Shown: positions 8,109 to 16,059 of the stretch, piece after piece
Layout of the letters: each line of letters begins with the position of its first letter
Numbering within the stretch: position 1 is the stretch's first letter
Assembly (NCBI RefSeq): GCF_014206975.1
Contig: NZ_JACHOU010000015.1
Coordinates: 59,938-123,937 of the forward strand
Source: Aminobacter aganoensis
GTDB lineage: Bacteria > Pseudomonadota > Alphaproteobacteria > Rhizobiales > Rhizobiaceae
Reading direction: 5' to 3'
DNA length: 64,000 nucleotides
The notes under the pieces: model-generated
What the model was told of the DNA's origin: nothing
Database searches by the model: none
The model's input: only the letters and a program-made list of their open reading frames with translations
Translations under genes and position numbers: made by a program

Positions 8109-8131
8109 CGTCCGCCAGCCGGCTGAACCCC

Positions 8132-8767
8132 TTACTCCCCGGCGAAACAGATCAGATTGCCGTCGGGGTCCCGCACGATGAAGGTGCGCGCGCCCCAGGG
8201 TTCGATGCGCAACGATTGGTGGAAGGCCACGCCGGCCTTGTCGAACTCGAGGAACAAGGGCTTGGCGTCGTCGACCGCGAAGGTGCAGGACAGGGCGTCG
8301 TGTTCACGCGCGCGAAAGCCGCTGTCGAACACCGGGCCGGCGACCTGGCGCAGGTTGAGGCGGCCGCCATCGCGCGACACCTGCGCGTAGAACGGCGGTT
8401 CGCCATAGGAGAAGGCGAGCTCGAAGCCGAGCTTTTCGACATAGAACGCGCAGGCAGCCTTCATGTCGGCGACGAAAAGCTGCGGCTCGGCAGCGATGAT
8501 GGAAGCGGAGCGGGAGGTGGGTGCGGTCGGTGACGTCATGGATGGCAATCCCTTGATCAGCGCCGCCCAGCTGTCGAAGCCGTGCTTTCTCGCCACGAGT
8601 TCCTGAGCATCGCCGAGCCTGAAGGCGGCGGCGAGCACGTCCCTGTCGGGCAGGTCGCGGAAGCGCGGCAGGAACCGCCTGATCTGGGCCGCGACGGGAA
8701 AATAGCGCGCGCGGTGCCAGCGCAGGTAGGACTTGGCTTGCTTGCGGAGGTTTTCGAGATTGGGCAT
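8132..8767 (-). CDS. VOC (glyoxalase/bleomycin-resistance) protein with N-terminal helical domain
   Basis: A 211-aa protein in two parts. Residues 1-75 (MPNLENLRKQAKSYLRWH ... DAQELVARKHGFDSWAAL) form a helical module that I know from the N-termini of some ankyrin-like and glyoxalase-like proteins. Residues 85-211 are one VOC repeat unit (PQLFVADMKAACAFYVEKLGF ... FIVRDPDGNLICFAGE), a fold used for metal-dependent lyases, dioxygenases or drug binding. VOC enzymes need paired modules, so it probably dimerises. No substrate can be named. It lies convergent with the LysR gene, with about 20 bp between their ends. Confidence 0.8.
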   Translation of the reverse strand: MPNLENLRKQAKSYLRWHRARYFPVAAQIRRFLPRFRDLPDRDVLAAAFRLGDAQELVARKHGFDSWAALIKGLPSMTSPTAPTSRSASIIAAEPQLFVADMKAACAFYVEKLGFELAFSYGEPPFYAQVSRDGGRLNLRQVAGPVFDSGFRAREHDALSCTFAVDDAKPLFLEFDKAGVAFHQSLRIEPWGARTFIVRDPDGNLICFAGE

Positions 8768-8957
8768 GGGGCGCGCGCACGACTGATGACCTTGACGTAG
8801 GCGGGCAATGCCCCTCCGGCTGGTCAGCCGACGCGCCCTACAGCAGCACCGTCCACGCTAGGCCGGCGGGTGATGTCCGTCAAGAACGCCGACGGGCGTG
8901 ACGTCGTCGGGAAGATCGCCTGTTAGCCCCATCATGGCCCCGGGCGAGCGCGTGGCT

Positions 8958-9179
8958 TTACGTTGCCGGCTTCTTGCGGCGCGCGGGCTTGGCGGGGGCG
9001 GGTTCCTGGGTTGCCTCCATGGCAAGCCGTGCCGCACGGAGCCGCGCGGTCTTGGCCTCGCGTGCGGCGACCTCGGCACCGAGGATCGAATTGGCGACCC
9101 GGGTGGTCATGTCGCCCTTTGCCTCGGCCTTGTTCTGCGCGGGGAGAAACGGGGTAGCCTGGATGATGGAACTCGCCAT
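8958..9179 (-). CDS. hypothetical 73-aa basic, Ala-rich protein
   Basis: The protein MASSIIQATPFLPAQNKAEA ends in a Lys/Arg/Pro/Ala tail (PAPAKPARRKKPAT). An excellent GGAGAC site precedes ATG 9179. The middle (VAAREAKTARLRAARLA) is predicted helical and positively charged, so nucleic-acid association is possible but unproven. I do not recognise a family. It lies just downstream of the cold-shock gene on the same strand, with 106 bp between them. Confidence 0.6.
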   Translation of the reverse strand: MASSIIQATPFLPAQNKAEAKGDMTTRVANSILGAEVAAREAKTARLRAARLAMEATQEPAPAKPARRKKPAT

Positions 9180-9285
9180 GATGATGTCTCCTGAAATGAA
9201 AAAGGCCGGGAACTCCCGACCTTCTCCCGATTGCCTCGACGGCCGATGCCAGTTCATCCGTGGTCAGCGGCCGGACGCAATTCCG

Positions 9286-9495
9286 TTAGGCAGCCTGAAG
9301 GTTTTCGGCTGCGTTCTTGCCGCTGCGGTTGTCGCGCACGACATCGAAGTTCAGCTTCTGGCCCTCGACGATGGTGCGCATGCCGGCACGCTCGACGGCC
9401 GAGATGTGGACGAACACGTCCTGCTCGCCGGTGTCGGGCGCAATGAAGCCGAAACCTTTGGTGGCATTGAAGAATTTAACTGTACCAGTGGCCAT
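9286..9495 (-). CDS. cold-shock domain protein, CspA family
   Basis: A 69-aa single cold-shock domain (five-stranded OB fold) that binds single-stranded RNA or DNA and acts as an RNA chaperone. RNP1 is KGFGFI (residues 13-18) and RNP2 is DVFVHIS. The start MATGTVKFFN at 9495 is the usual family N-terminus; an in-frame ATG five codons upstream is less likely. The upstream minus-strand leader is long and gene-free, as is common for csp genes whose mRNA leaders fold in a temperature-dependent way, but no specific element is demonstrated. Confidence 0.93.
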   Translation of the reverse strand: MATGTVKFFNATKGFGFIAPDTGEQDVFVHISAVERAGMRTIVEGQKLNFDVVRDNRSGKNAAENLQAA

Positions 9496-9998
9496 GACGA
9501 AACCTTTCAATCGACATGTGAAGTATTCGCCGGCGGAATGCAGGGCGATGTTTTGCGATCGAAATTGAGGGGGAAGATCGTAGAGGCGCCAGGCGCGCGG
9601 AACAAAGTTCTACAGCAAGATCGATATGACCAATATAGGGCTTAGTGCGACGATAACAAGGCTGCACGCAACGAAGGACTTGGCCGCCTGTGGCCCGAAG
9701 GCCTTGCAATCGAGAACCCGGCATCCCACATAGGCTTCATCGGCGAGCTTGCCGGGAGCGAAACGCACATCAAGATTTGATGCCTGGGTTTTGCCGCGAG
9801 CCGCTGCATTTGCCCTGATCGACGGCATGCCGACCGCGGATGTACCGGCAGCATGAAATGTCTCAGGAGCCAGAGGGAAGCGGGCATTGCCCGCTTTTTT
9901 CTTGTCTGGCGCCAGCACCCGATACCACCCTTTGCAGACGGGCCTTTGGCCGACATGATGCGATGCGGCCTTGCGCCGGCATTGCGGAGGGGACAGCC
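9496..9998. other. gene-poor 500-bp stretch between csp and a membrane-protein gene
   Basis: No convincing coding sequence is seen. The part next to the csp start is probably its 5' leader on the minus strand. A strong plus-strand terminator at 9878-9900 has no plus-strand gene in front of it, which hints at an unannotated short transcript within 9500-9880. Confidence 0.45.
9878..9900 (+). terminator. intrinsic terminator with no upstream gene
   Basis: GCGGGC-ATT-GCCCGC (9880-9894) is followed by six T residues, a compact rho-independent terminator reading rightward. The nearest upstream genes are on the opposite strand. Confidence 0.75.
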
Positions 9999-10673
9999 AT
10001 GGATTTCATGCGCCTGCTGAAATCGCTCGAGGAACTACTCTACGAGCTGGCGTCGTGGCTGGTCTTCTATCCCATGACGATGTGGCGGACGCTGCGCCGG
10101 CCGCAAGCGATGATGCGTTATGCCGACGTCGAGCTTGCCGACGACGTGGCCGAGCAATACACCGACACGCTGAGCCCGCCGCTGTTCCTGCTGATCACCC
10201 TGCTGATCGCGCATGGCTTCGAGCTGGCGCTGGTGCGCCAGGAGACGCCATGGGCGCCGCCGTCGTTTCTCGCCAGCGATGCCAATCTGCTGATGTTCCG
10301 CGCCGTGGCGTTCAGCGTCTTCCCGCTGCTGATGGCGCTGGCGCTGCTGCGCCACCGCGGCATCCGCATCGACCGCAACACGCTGAAGCGGCCCTTCTAC
10401 AGCCAGTGCTATGTCGCGGCGCCCTTTGCCCTGCTGGCAAGCGCCGGCGGCCTGCTGACCCGCATCGACACGGCCGAGACGCGGCTGGCCGGGCTGGCGC
10501 TGTTCGGGCTGGCGACCCTGTGGTACCTGACCGTCGAAACGCGCTGGTTTGCCAGGCATCTCGACCTGCCGCTGCCGCGCGCGGCATTCAAGGTGACCGT
10601 CATCCTGTTCGAGGGGCTGGTGGCGATCCTGCTGGCGGGAGCGGCGATCGCCTACGGCCTGGCGGACGCGTGA
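9999..10673 (+). CDS. integral membrane protein of unknown function
   Basis: A 224-aa protein with a cytosolic N-terminal stretch (MDFMRLLKSLEELLYELASW) and about five hydrophobic helices, among them FLLITLLIAHGFEL, AVAFSVFPLLMALALL, CYVAAPFALLASAGGLL, GLALFGLATLWYL and VILFEGLVAILLAGAAIAYGL. The arrangement recalls Yip1/DUF-type permease-like proteins, but I cannot assign a family with confidence. Start ATG 9999 follows GGAGGGG. The DUF2189 gene lies downstream on the same strand but has its own regulated promoter region. Confidence 0.75.
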   Translation: MDFMRLLKSLEELLYELASWLVFYPMTMWRTLRRPQAMMRYADVELADDVAEQYTDTLSPPLFLLITLLIAHGFELALVRQETPWAPPSFLASDANLLMFRAVAFSVFPLLMALALLRHRGIRIDRNTLKRPFYSQCYVAAPFALLASAGGLLTRIDTAETRLAGLALFGLATLWYLTVETRWFARHLDLPLPRAAFKVTVILFEGLVAILLAGAAIAYGLADA

Positions 10674-10692
10674 ACGCGCCGGCTGCGGGCCC

Positions 10693-10706
10693 TTGATCCT
10701 GATCAA
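10693..10706 (+). promoter_or_regulatory. FixK/Fnr-type box upstream of the DUF2189 gene
   Basis: TTGAT-CCTG-ATCAA is a perfect match to the Crp-Fnr anaerobic consensus TTGAT-N4-ATCAA. A plausible -10 (TATAGG at 10726-10731) places the box centre about 40 bp before a start site, as in class II activation. The DUF2189 ATG is at 10765. Confidence 0.7.
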
Positions 10707-10764
10707 TGTCCCGCGCAGCCTGGCGTATAGGGATAGCACGACGGCGCCAGCGAGGGAGGAAGCC

Positions 10765-11562
10765 ATGGCAGACGTGAAGGGGACGGCGCAGCCGCAAGGC
10801 AAGCGGCCGGGCGCGCTGCCGGAGGTGCGGGCGCTGACGGTGGCCGACATCAGGCGGAGCCTGGCGGAAGGGGCGGCCGACTTTGCCCGCTGCCCGGCGG
10901 TCGGGCTGATCATCGGCGCCGTGTTCATGCTCATCGGCATGGCGATCACCGTGTCGCTGCTGGTGCTGCACGAGCCCTGGCTGATCTATCCCTTCGCCAT
11001 CGGCTTCCCGCTGGTCGGGCCGTTCGCCGCCGTCGGGCTCTACGAGGTCAGCCGCCGGCTGGAGGCCGGCCAGGCGCCGGCGCTCGGCGAGGTGCTCAGG
11101 GTGATCTGGGCCCAGCGCCGCCGCGAGGTGTCGTGGATGGCCTTTGTCATGCTGTTCGTGTTCTGGATCTGGATGTACCAGATCAGGCTGCTGATCGCGC
11201 TGATCCTCGGCCGCATGTCGTTCGCCACCCTCGACCGCTTCGTCGGCGTGGTGACGACGACAAGCGAGGGCTGGATCTTCCTCGGCATCGGCCATGTCGT
11301 CGGCGCGGCGCTGGCGCTGGTGCTGTTTTCGATCACCGTGATCTCGATCCCGATGCTGCTCGACCGCGAGGTCGATTTCGTCACCGCCATGATCACCTCG
11401 GTGCGCACCGTGCTGGCGAGCCCCGTCGTCATGCTGGGCTGGGGCCTGGTGGTGACGCTCGCCGTGCTCGCCGCCTGCGTGCCGTTCTTCCTCGGCCTGC
11501 TGGTGGTGCTGCCGGTGCTCGGCCACGCGACCTGGCATCTCTACCGCCGCGCGGTGGTGTAA
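10765..11562 (+). CDS. DUF2189 integral membrane protein
   Basis: A 265-aa inner-membrane protein of the DUF2189 family. The cytosolic N-terminus (about 50 residues, LPEVRALTVADIRRSLAEG) leads to the family's first helix region LIIGAVFMLIGMAITVSLL, then FAIGFPLVGPFAAVGLYEVSRR, a signature stretch of the family. About six helices in total. Function is unknown. The FixK/Fnr box 59 bp before the ATG predicts induction at low oxygen or by nitrogen oxides. Start ATG 10765 follows GGGAGGA. It ends before a family A repeat. Confidence 0.88.
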   Translation: MADVKGTAQPQGKRPGALPEVRALTVADIRRSLAEGAADFARCPAVGLIIGAVFMLIGMAITVSLLVLHEPWLIYPFAIGFPLVGPFAAVGLYEVSRRLEAGQAPALGEVLRVIWAQRRREVSWMAFVMLFVFWIWMYQIRLLIALILGRMSFATLDRFVGVVTTTSEGWIFLGIGHVVGAALALVLFSITVISIPMLLDREVDFVTAMITSVRTVLASPVVMLGWGLVVTLAVLAACVPFFLGLLVVLPVLGHATWHLYRRAVV

Positions 11563-11591
11563 ACGGCAGCCCCCATCCTTCGGCGGGCGCG

Positions 11592-11616
11592 TCCTTCGAC
11601 AGGCTCAGGATGAGGG
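11592..11616. repeat. palindromic intergenic repeat, family A (partial)
   Basis: TCCTTCGACAGGCTCAGGATGAGG is the inverted orientation of the unit at 5356-5384, slightly shortened. It lies between the convergent DUF2189 and decarboxylase genes. Confidence 0.7.
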
Positions 11617-11646
11617 CGGCGTGCGGTGCGGTCGCAGCCGCGCGGC

Positions 11647-12105
11647 TCAGTTCCAGGCCGCGCCGGCGACCTGGCGGACGGCGGCATTGAGCCGGTTCCA
11701 GACATTGATCAGCCCGATCGAGAGGATCAACGCCGACAGCGTCTTCTCGTCATAATGGCGCGCGGCGTCGGCCCAGACGTCGTCGGGAACCGGGTCGGCC
11801 TTGTCGCTGACGCGGGTGACGGCCTCGGTCAGTGCCAGCGCGGCACGCTCGGCGTCGCTGAACCACGGCGTGTCGCGCCAGGCGGCAACGGCGAAGATGC
11901 GCTCGTCGGTCTGCCCGGCCTGTCGGAGCTCGAGCGAGTGCATGTGGACGCAGACGCTGCAGCCATTGATCTGGCTGGCGCGCAGATGGACGAGATAGCG
12001 CGTCACCTCAGGCAGGCTGTCGAGGGTGGTCGCCTTGTTGAGCGCCTGCAGCGCCTTCAGGGCTTCGGGCAGGACGAGGGCGGGGTTGTTCATCCGGGCT
12101 TGCAT
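11647..12105 (-). CDS. carboxymuconolactone decarboxylase / AhpD-like protein
   Basis: A 152-aa all-helical CMD/AhpD-family protein. The redox motif CSVCVHMH (CxxC then HxxxH-like) sits at about residues 49-56 after RASQING, as in peroxidase-type AhpD proteins, followed by the DERIFAVAAWRDTPWFSDAERAAL block. It probably acts as a thiol-dependent peroxidase or alkylhydroperoxidase. Start ATG 12105 has AAAGGAAG upstream. The gene is divergent from an ECF41-type sigma factor, the classic genomic partner of this family, and has an ECF41-like promoter in the shared region. Confidence 0.88.
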   Translation of the reverse strand: MQARMNNPALVLPEALKALQALNKATTLDSLPEVTRYLVHLRASQINGCSVCVHMHSLELRQAGQTDERIFAVAAWRDTPWFSDAERAALALTEAVTRVSDKADPVPDDVWADAARHYDEKTLSALILSIGLINVWNRLNAAVRQVAGAAWN

Positions 12106-12167
12106 TTTTCGCTTCCTTTCGCGGTCGAGTGGTCGATGGTGACGTTGCCGGCCCCTGGAACAGTCTC

Positions 12168-12194
12168 TGTCACATCGGCCGGGCTTCGTTCGTC
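12168..12194 (+). promoter_or_regulatory. predicted ECF41 promoter of the sigma gene
   Basis: TGTCACA-N16-CGTC matches the known ECF41 -35/-10 consensus exactly, including the spacing. The -10 element ends 36 bp before the sigma-factor ATG, giving a leader of about 30 nt and predicting autoregulation. Confidence 0.75.
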
Positions 12195-12202
12195 ATGGCC
12201 TT

Positions 12203-12229
12203 GACGAGACAGCAGCAAGGGATGTGACC
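12203..12229 (-). promoter_or_regulatory. predicted ECF41 promoter of the decarboxylase gene
   Basis: On the minus strand GGTCACA-N16-CGTC (6 of 7 at -35, exact -10 and spacing) mirrors the plus-strand promoter about 12198. The two face each other, with -10 elements 8 bp apart. The -35 overlaps the ribosome-binding region of the sigma gene. Confidence 0.65.
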
Positions 12230-12230
12230 G

Positions 12231-13103
12231 ATGGACGACAAGATTTTTCTCGCCGACGCCTTCGCCGAGAAGCGCGGGCATCTCCGGGCAGTCGCCTACC
12301 GCATGCTGGGCTCGGCCAGCGAGGCCGAGGACGCGGTGCAGGAGACGTGGCTCAGGCTGGCGCGCACCGATGCCGGCGGCATCGACAATCTCGGCGGTTG
12401 GCTGACCACCGTCGTGGCGCGCGTGTGCCTCGACATGCTGCGCCAGCGCAAGGCGCGGCGCGAGGACCCGCTCGACACCGAGGGACCGGACGAGGTCGCC
12501 GACGACGCCCCGGCTGTCGACCCCGAGCGCGAACTGGCCATGGCCGACGCCGTCGGGCTGGCGCTGCTGGTGGTGCTGGAGCGGCTGGCGCCGGCCGAGC
12601 GCATCGCCTTCGTGCTGCACGACATGTTCGACCTGTCCTTCGACGCCATCGCCCCCATCGTCGAGCGCACGCCGGTGGCGGCGCGCCAACTCGCCAGCCG
12701 GGCGCGGCGGCGGGTGCAGGGCAGCGACGAGGCCGGCATGCCCGACCGGGCGCGGCAGCGCGAGATCGTCGACGCCTTCCTTGCGGCATCGCGCGGCGGC
12801 GACTTCGCCGGCCTCCTGGCGGTGCTCGATCCCGACGTGGTGTTCCGCGCCGACGCGGCCGCAGCCCGGCTCGGCTCGGCACCCGAATTGCGCGGGGCAC
12901 AGGCTGTGGCGCAGAACTTCAAGGGCCGTGCCCAGGTCGCCCGCCCGGCCCTGGTCGACGGCGCCATCGGCCTGCTGATCGCGCCGATGGGCAAGCTCCG
13001 CGTCGTCCTCGCCCTCACGCTCGACAGCGACAGGATCATCGGCATCGACGCCATCGCCGATCCCGAGCGACTGGCGCAGCTCGACGTGGCGCTGCTGGCC
13101 TAG
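12231..13103 (+). CDS. sigJ: ECF41/SigJ-type RNA polymerase sigma factor with SnoaL-like C-terminal domain
   Basis: A 290-aa ECF sigma factor: sigma-2 at about residues 10-75 (RAVAYRMLGSASEAEDAVQETWLRL), sigma-4 at about 105-160 (LERLAPAERIAFVLHDMFDLSFDAIAPIVERTP) and a fused C-terminal SnoaL/NTF2-like domain (about 170-290) that in ECF41 proteins replaces an anti-sigma factor and modulates activity. The C-terminal ADPERL corresponds to the NPDKL motif of the group, while the DGGGK motif has drifted to DAAAA. Start ATG 12231 follows AAGGGA. It is divergent from its usual carboxymuconolactone decarboxylase partner. Confidence 0.9.
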   Translation: MDDKIFLADAFAEKRGHLRAVAYRMLGSASEAEDAVQETWLRLARTDAGGIDNLGGWLTTVVARVCLDMLRQRKARREDPLDTEGPDEVADDAPAVDPERELAMADAVGLALLVVLERLAPAERIAFVLHDMFDLSFDAIAPIVERTPVAARQLASRARRRVQGSDEAGMPDRARQREIVDAFLAASRGGDFAGLLAVLDPDVVFRADAAAARLGSAPELRGAQAVAQNFKGRAQVARPALVDGAIGLLIAPMGKLRVVLALTLDSDRIIGIDAIADPERLAQLDVALLA

Positions 13104-13132
13104 CCGGACATGAGCTCGGCAACTGAACGGCC

Positions 13133-13202
13133 GATGGCGGCACGCCTGTAGCCGCGCCGCCATCACGCCTGGCGCAGCCTGCCGGGCCCCAGCGCCCGGC
13201 AG
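13133..13202. terminator. double hairpin between convergent genes
   Basis: Two strong stems lie between the sigma gene and the serine hydrolase: GATGGCGGC/GCCGCCATC (13133-13164) and CTGCCGGGC/GCCCGGCAG (13179-13202). There is no long T-run, so termination may be rho-assisted; it could serve both directions. Confidence 0.5.
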
Positions 13203-13208
13203 CGAACC

Positions 13209-14558
13209 TTACTTCATCAGATGCCTGGCCAAGGCTTCGTAGGCCGGCAATGAGGTCGGGTCGTTGGCGGCATTGCCGGCCGTGGGATGCGACGAGAAGC
13301 GGGCGATGACGACGCGCGCCCTGGGGTCGATGTAGAGCGCCTGGCCATGCACGCCTCGCGCCATGTAGGCGCCATGGTCGTTGTTGGTGATCCACCACAT
13401 GCCGCGATAGCTCCAGCCCTTGAGCAGCGCATAACCGGCCTTGTCGAACGCTGCCTTGTCGCCGCCGGCGCGGATGCGGGCGATCGCCGCTTCCGGTATC
13501 AGGCGCTGGCCGTCGACGACGCCGTCGTCGAGCAGGATCTGGCCGAGCCGCGCCATGTCGCGCAGCCCGGCATTGAAGCCGCCGCCGGCAAAGGGCGTGC
13601 CGGTGGAATCGACGGTGTAGTAGGCGTCCTGCTCGGCGCCCATCTTGCTCCAGATCCGCTCCGACATGAACTCGGCGACGGATTGGCCGGTGACCCGCGC
13701 GACGATCCAGCCCAGGGCATCGGTGTTGATGGTCTTGTAGCCGAAGGCTGCGCCGTGCTCGCCTTGCTTGCGCACCGTCTGGAGGTATTCGAAGTAGCTG
13801 CGCGGTCCGGTGTAGCCCTCCGGCTTGGGCAGCGGGCTGCCGGCCGCCGAATAGATCCAGACGTCGGCGTTGGGATCGGCGTAGTCCTCGCTGTAGCGCA
13901 GGCCTGTGGTCATCTCCAGCACCTGCTTGACGGTTGCGTCGCCAAACGCGCTGCCGGCGAGTTCGGGCACGATCGATGCCACCTTGGCGTTTTCGTCGAG
14001 CTTGCCCTCGGCCACCAGCATCTCGCCCATCAGGCCCGTGAGCGACTTGGTGACCGACATTGCACCATGCTGGCCGGCCTCGTCGAGGCAGCCGAAATAG
14101 CGCTCGTAGACGATCTTGCCGTCATGCATCACGACGATGCCGTCGGTGTAGTTGGCGGCCAGCGACTGTTCCCACGTCATCTCGGCGTCGCCGCCAAGCG
14201 GGGTGAACGTCACCGCGTCGATGGACTCGTCGATGGCCCGTTCGAGCGGCACCGGCGCCCCGAGCCCGCGGCTGACATTGACCGTCGGCATCAGCTGGCG
14301 AAAATTGCAGACCGTCCAGCGCATCTTGGGGAAGCTGAAATAGTCTGGATCGGTGAAGCGGATGATCTTGTCGGCCGGCGGCGGCGCACCGACCATCCAG
14401 CCGAGCTTGACCGGGTCGGACTCGTCGGCTGACAGCACTTTTGCCTCGTGTGCACGGGACATCGACGGCATCAGCGAAAGCATTGCCGCGACCAGCGCCA
14501 CCCGCGCGAACCCGCCCCGCCCCGCACCACATCCGGCCTCAGAAATTGACCACGACAT
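13209..14558 (-). CDS. secreted serine hydrolase, beta-lactamase class C / 6-aminohexanoate-dimer hydrolase-like
   Basis: A 449-aa periplasmic hydrolase. The N-terminal signal peptide (VALVAAMLSLMPSMSRAHEA) is cleaved after about residue 36. The catalytic SxxK motif is SVTK in QHGAMSVTKSLTGL, and the YxN-type Tyr is probably in FGYKTINTDALGW. The late motif HGAYMARGVHGQALYID resembles the NylB/EstB group rather than true beta-lactamases, so an ester or amide substrate is more likely than an antibiotic. Start ATG 14558 has an ideal AGGAGG 8 nt upstream and lies 20 nt inside the preceding barrel gene, so the two are coupled. Confidence 0.88.
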   Translation of the reverse strand: MSWSISEAGCGAGRGGFARVALVAAMLSLMPSMSRAHEAKVLSADESDPVKLGWMVGAPPPADKIIRFTDPDYFSFPKMRWTVCNFRQLMPTVNVSRGLGAPVPLERAIDESIDAVTFTPLGGDAEMTWEQSLAANYTDGIVVMHDGKIVYERYFGCLDEAGQHGAMSVTKSLTGLMGEMLVAEGKLDENAKVASIVPELAGSAFGDATVKQVLEMTTGLRYSEDYADPNADVWIYSAAGSPLPKPEGYTGPRSYFEYLQTVRKQGEHGAAFGYKTINTDALGWIVARVTGQSVAEFMSERIWSKMGAEQDAYYTVDSTGTPFAGGGFNAGLRDMARLGQILLDDGVVDGQRLIPEAAIARIRAGGDKAAFDKAGYALLKGWSYRGMWWITNNDHGAYMARGVHGQALYIDPRARVVIARFSSHPTAGNAANDPTSLPAYEALARHLMK

Positions 14559-16059
14559 TGACGAAGCCTCCTGTCCAGACTGGCGCATCGGAACTGACGA
14601 CGGAGTCGGCTCCGGGACCGGGGAATGAGACGCTGAACCCGGCTGTCAGGTAGGTGTTTGGGTTCAGCACGCGGTTGTATTCGAGGAAGATGTCGTCCGA
14701 CAGGTGCTTGGCGGAAACGCCGGCGACCGGATTGGGCACGCCATTGATGATGTCGAGATGCGTGCCCTGGCCGAACTGGATCGGGCTGCGCAGTTCGTTG
14801 GCGCTGATGTAGGCGTAGCGCAGGGTCAGCGTGTCGCGCTCGGTCGGCTGAACGCGCAGGCTGAGCTGGTGCGCGTTGACGTTGGAGTTGATGAACACCA
14901 TCGACGACTTCGAGCCGGTCGACCACGAGCTCGGGCTGCCCTCGTAGTAGAGCGGATCGAAGCGCTCCAGGCGCGACGTCGAGGGATCGTCGCCGGAGAA
15001 TGTCTGGTAGGAATAGGCGATGGTCGGCGCCCAGGAGTATTCGGCGAAGGTGTAGCCGACCTGGACGCGGCCGCCCCATGCCCGCATGTCGATGCGGTCG
15101 TTCCACTGGTAGGCGAAGTCGCCTGCGACGAAGAAGTTGTCGAAGCTGTCGCCGAACGGAATGGCGCGGCCGTAGGCATTGACGAAGTTCAGCCCGTCGC
15201 GGCCATTGGCAACCAGCGTCGGCACGCCGATGCCGCCGGGCGCGGCCTGCGGGTAGGGCGAGTCGGATTGCAGCACGTGGCCGAAGGTCAGGCCGGCAAA
15301 GGTGTCGGCCTCGCCGTCATAGCGGAAATCGCCGCCGACGATCCTGGTCTGGGTGTCGCTCTCGTTCAGTTCGTTGGCGTCGAGATAGAAGACCGTGCCG
15401 GTGAAATTGTCGAAGCCGAAACGGCCGATCGATGCCATCTCCCAGGCCTTGCGCGGGCCGAGCTTGAGCGCGCCGCGATCGAACCCGCTCGAGCCGCCAT
15501 TGGCAAGCAGCATGCCGGTGCCGGCCTTGAACTGGCGCGGCCCGACCGACAGGTCGAAAGACGGCTCGTTCTTCTCGCCAGAGCGCAGGCCGAGATAGCC
15601 CTCTTCAAGCGTGACGCGGCCGGTGTTGCCGGTGGCATAGGCATCGATGCCGAGCGTGCCCGAAGCAACGGCCGAAACCTTGCCATAGGCCACCACCCCG
15701 CCCAATTCCTTGGTGAAGCTGAGGCCGGGCAGGATGTAGCCTTCGAGCCAGGTCGCGTTCGAATCGAAGCCGGACGACGGCGCGAAGGTATCGGCGTAGT
15801 TCCAGAACAGATTCTGCTCGGCCACCACGTTCAGGCCGGCCTGAAGATGCATCCTTATGGTCAGGCCGTCATGGTCGAGGAGGATCATGCGATCGTCGGC
15901 AGAAAGCGCTCGTTCGGAAGCGAAGACGCTTGCCGACATCAGGACTGCGGTGCCTGCCCAGCCAGAAATCCGCCGTCTCCGCTGCCTGGCGGGCGGCTTG
16001 TGCGGGCCGGCATGCCCTCGCATCGCCCCGGAATCGAAATCGCTGTCCGTCCACCCCAT
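14539..16059 (-). CDS. outer-membrane beta-barrel protein, alginate-export/porin-like
   Basis: A protein of about 506 aa with a long basic n-region (ARQRRRRISGW), a signal core (GTAVLMSASVFASERALSA) and then a body rich in alternating Gly/aromatic strands. The chain ends in VVVNF, the terminal Phe typical of outer-membrane barrels. The pattern (TWLEGYILPGLSFTKELGG ... FRYDGEADTFAGLTFGHV ... LTLRYAYISANELRSPIQFG) best fits the alginate-export-like barrel family, but the substrate is unknown. The start is uncertain: GGAGG precedes ATGs at 16068 and 16059. It overlaps the following serine hydrolase gene, suggesting a joint role in uptake and cleavage of a compound. Confidence 0.75.
   Translation of the reverse strand: MGWTDSDFDSGAMRGHAGPHKPPARQRRRRISGWAGTAVLMSASVFASERALSADDRMILLDHDGLTIRMHLQAGLNVVAEQNLFWNYADTFAPSSGFDSNATWLEGYILPGLSFTKELGGVVAYGKVSAVASGTLGIDAYATGNTGRVTLEEGYLGLRSGEKNEPSFDLSVGPRQFKAGTGMLLANGGSSGFDRGALKLGPRKAWEMASIGRFGFDNFTGTVFYLDANELNESDTQTRIVGGDFRYDGEADTFAGLTFGHVLQSDSPYPQAAPGGIGVPTLVANGRDGLNFVNAYGRAIPFGDSFDNFFVAGDFAYQWNDRIDMRAWGGRVQVGYTFAEYSWAPTIAYSYQTFSGDDPSTSRLERFDPLYYEGSPSSWSTGSKSSMVFINSNVNAHQLSLRVQPTERDTLTLRYAYISANELRSPIQFGQGTHLDIINGVPNPVAGVSAKHLSDDIFLEYNRVLNPNTYLTAGFSVSFPGPGADSVVSSDAPVWTGGFVNVVVNF

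Noticed and set aside
9610..9918. Minus-strand ORF with a hydrophobic C-terminus (ACSLVIVALSPILVISILL)
   Set aside because: No ribosome site, no recognisable family, and its 5' part runs through the terminator hairpin at 9878-9900.
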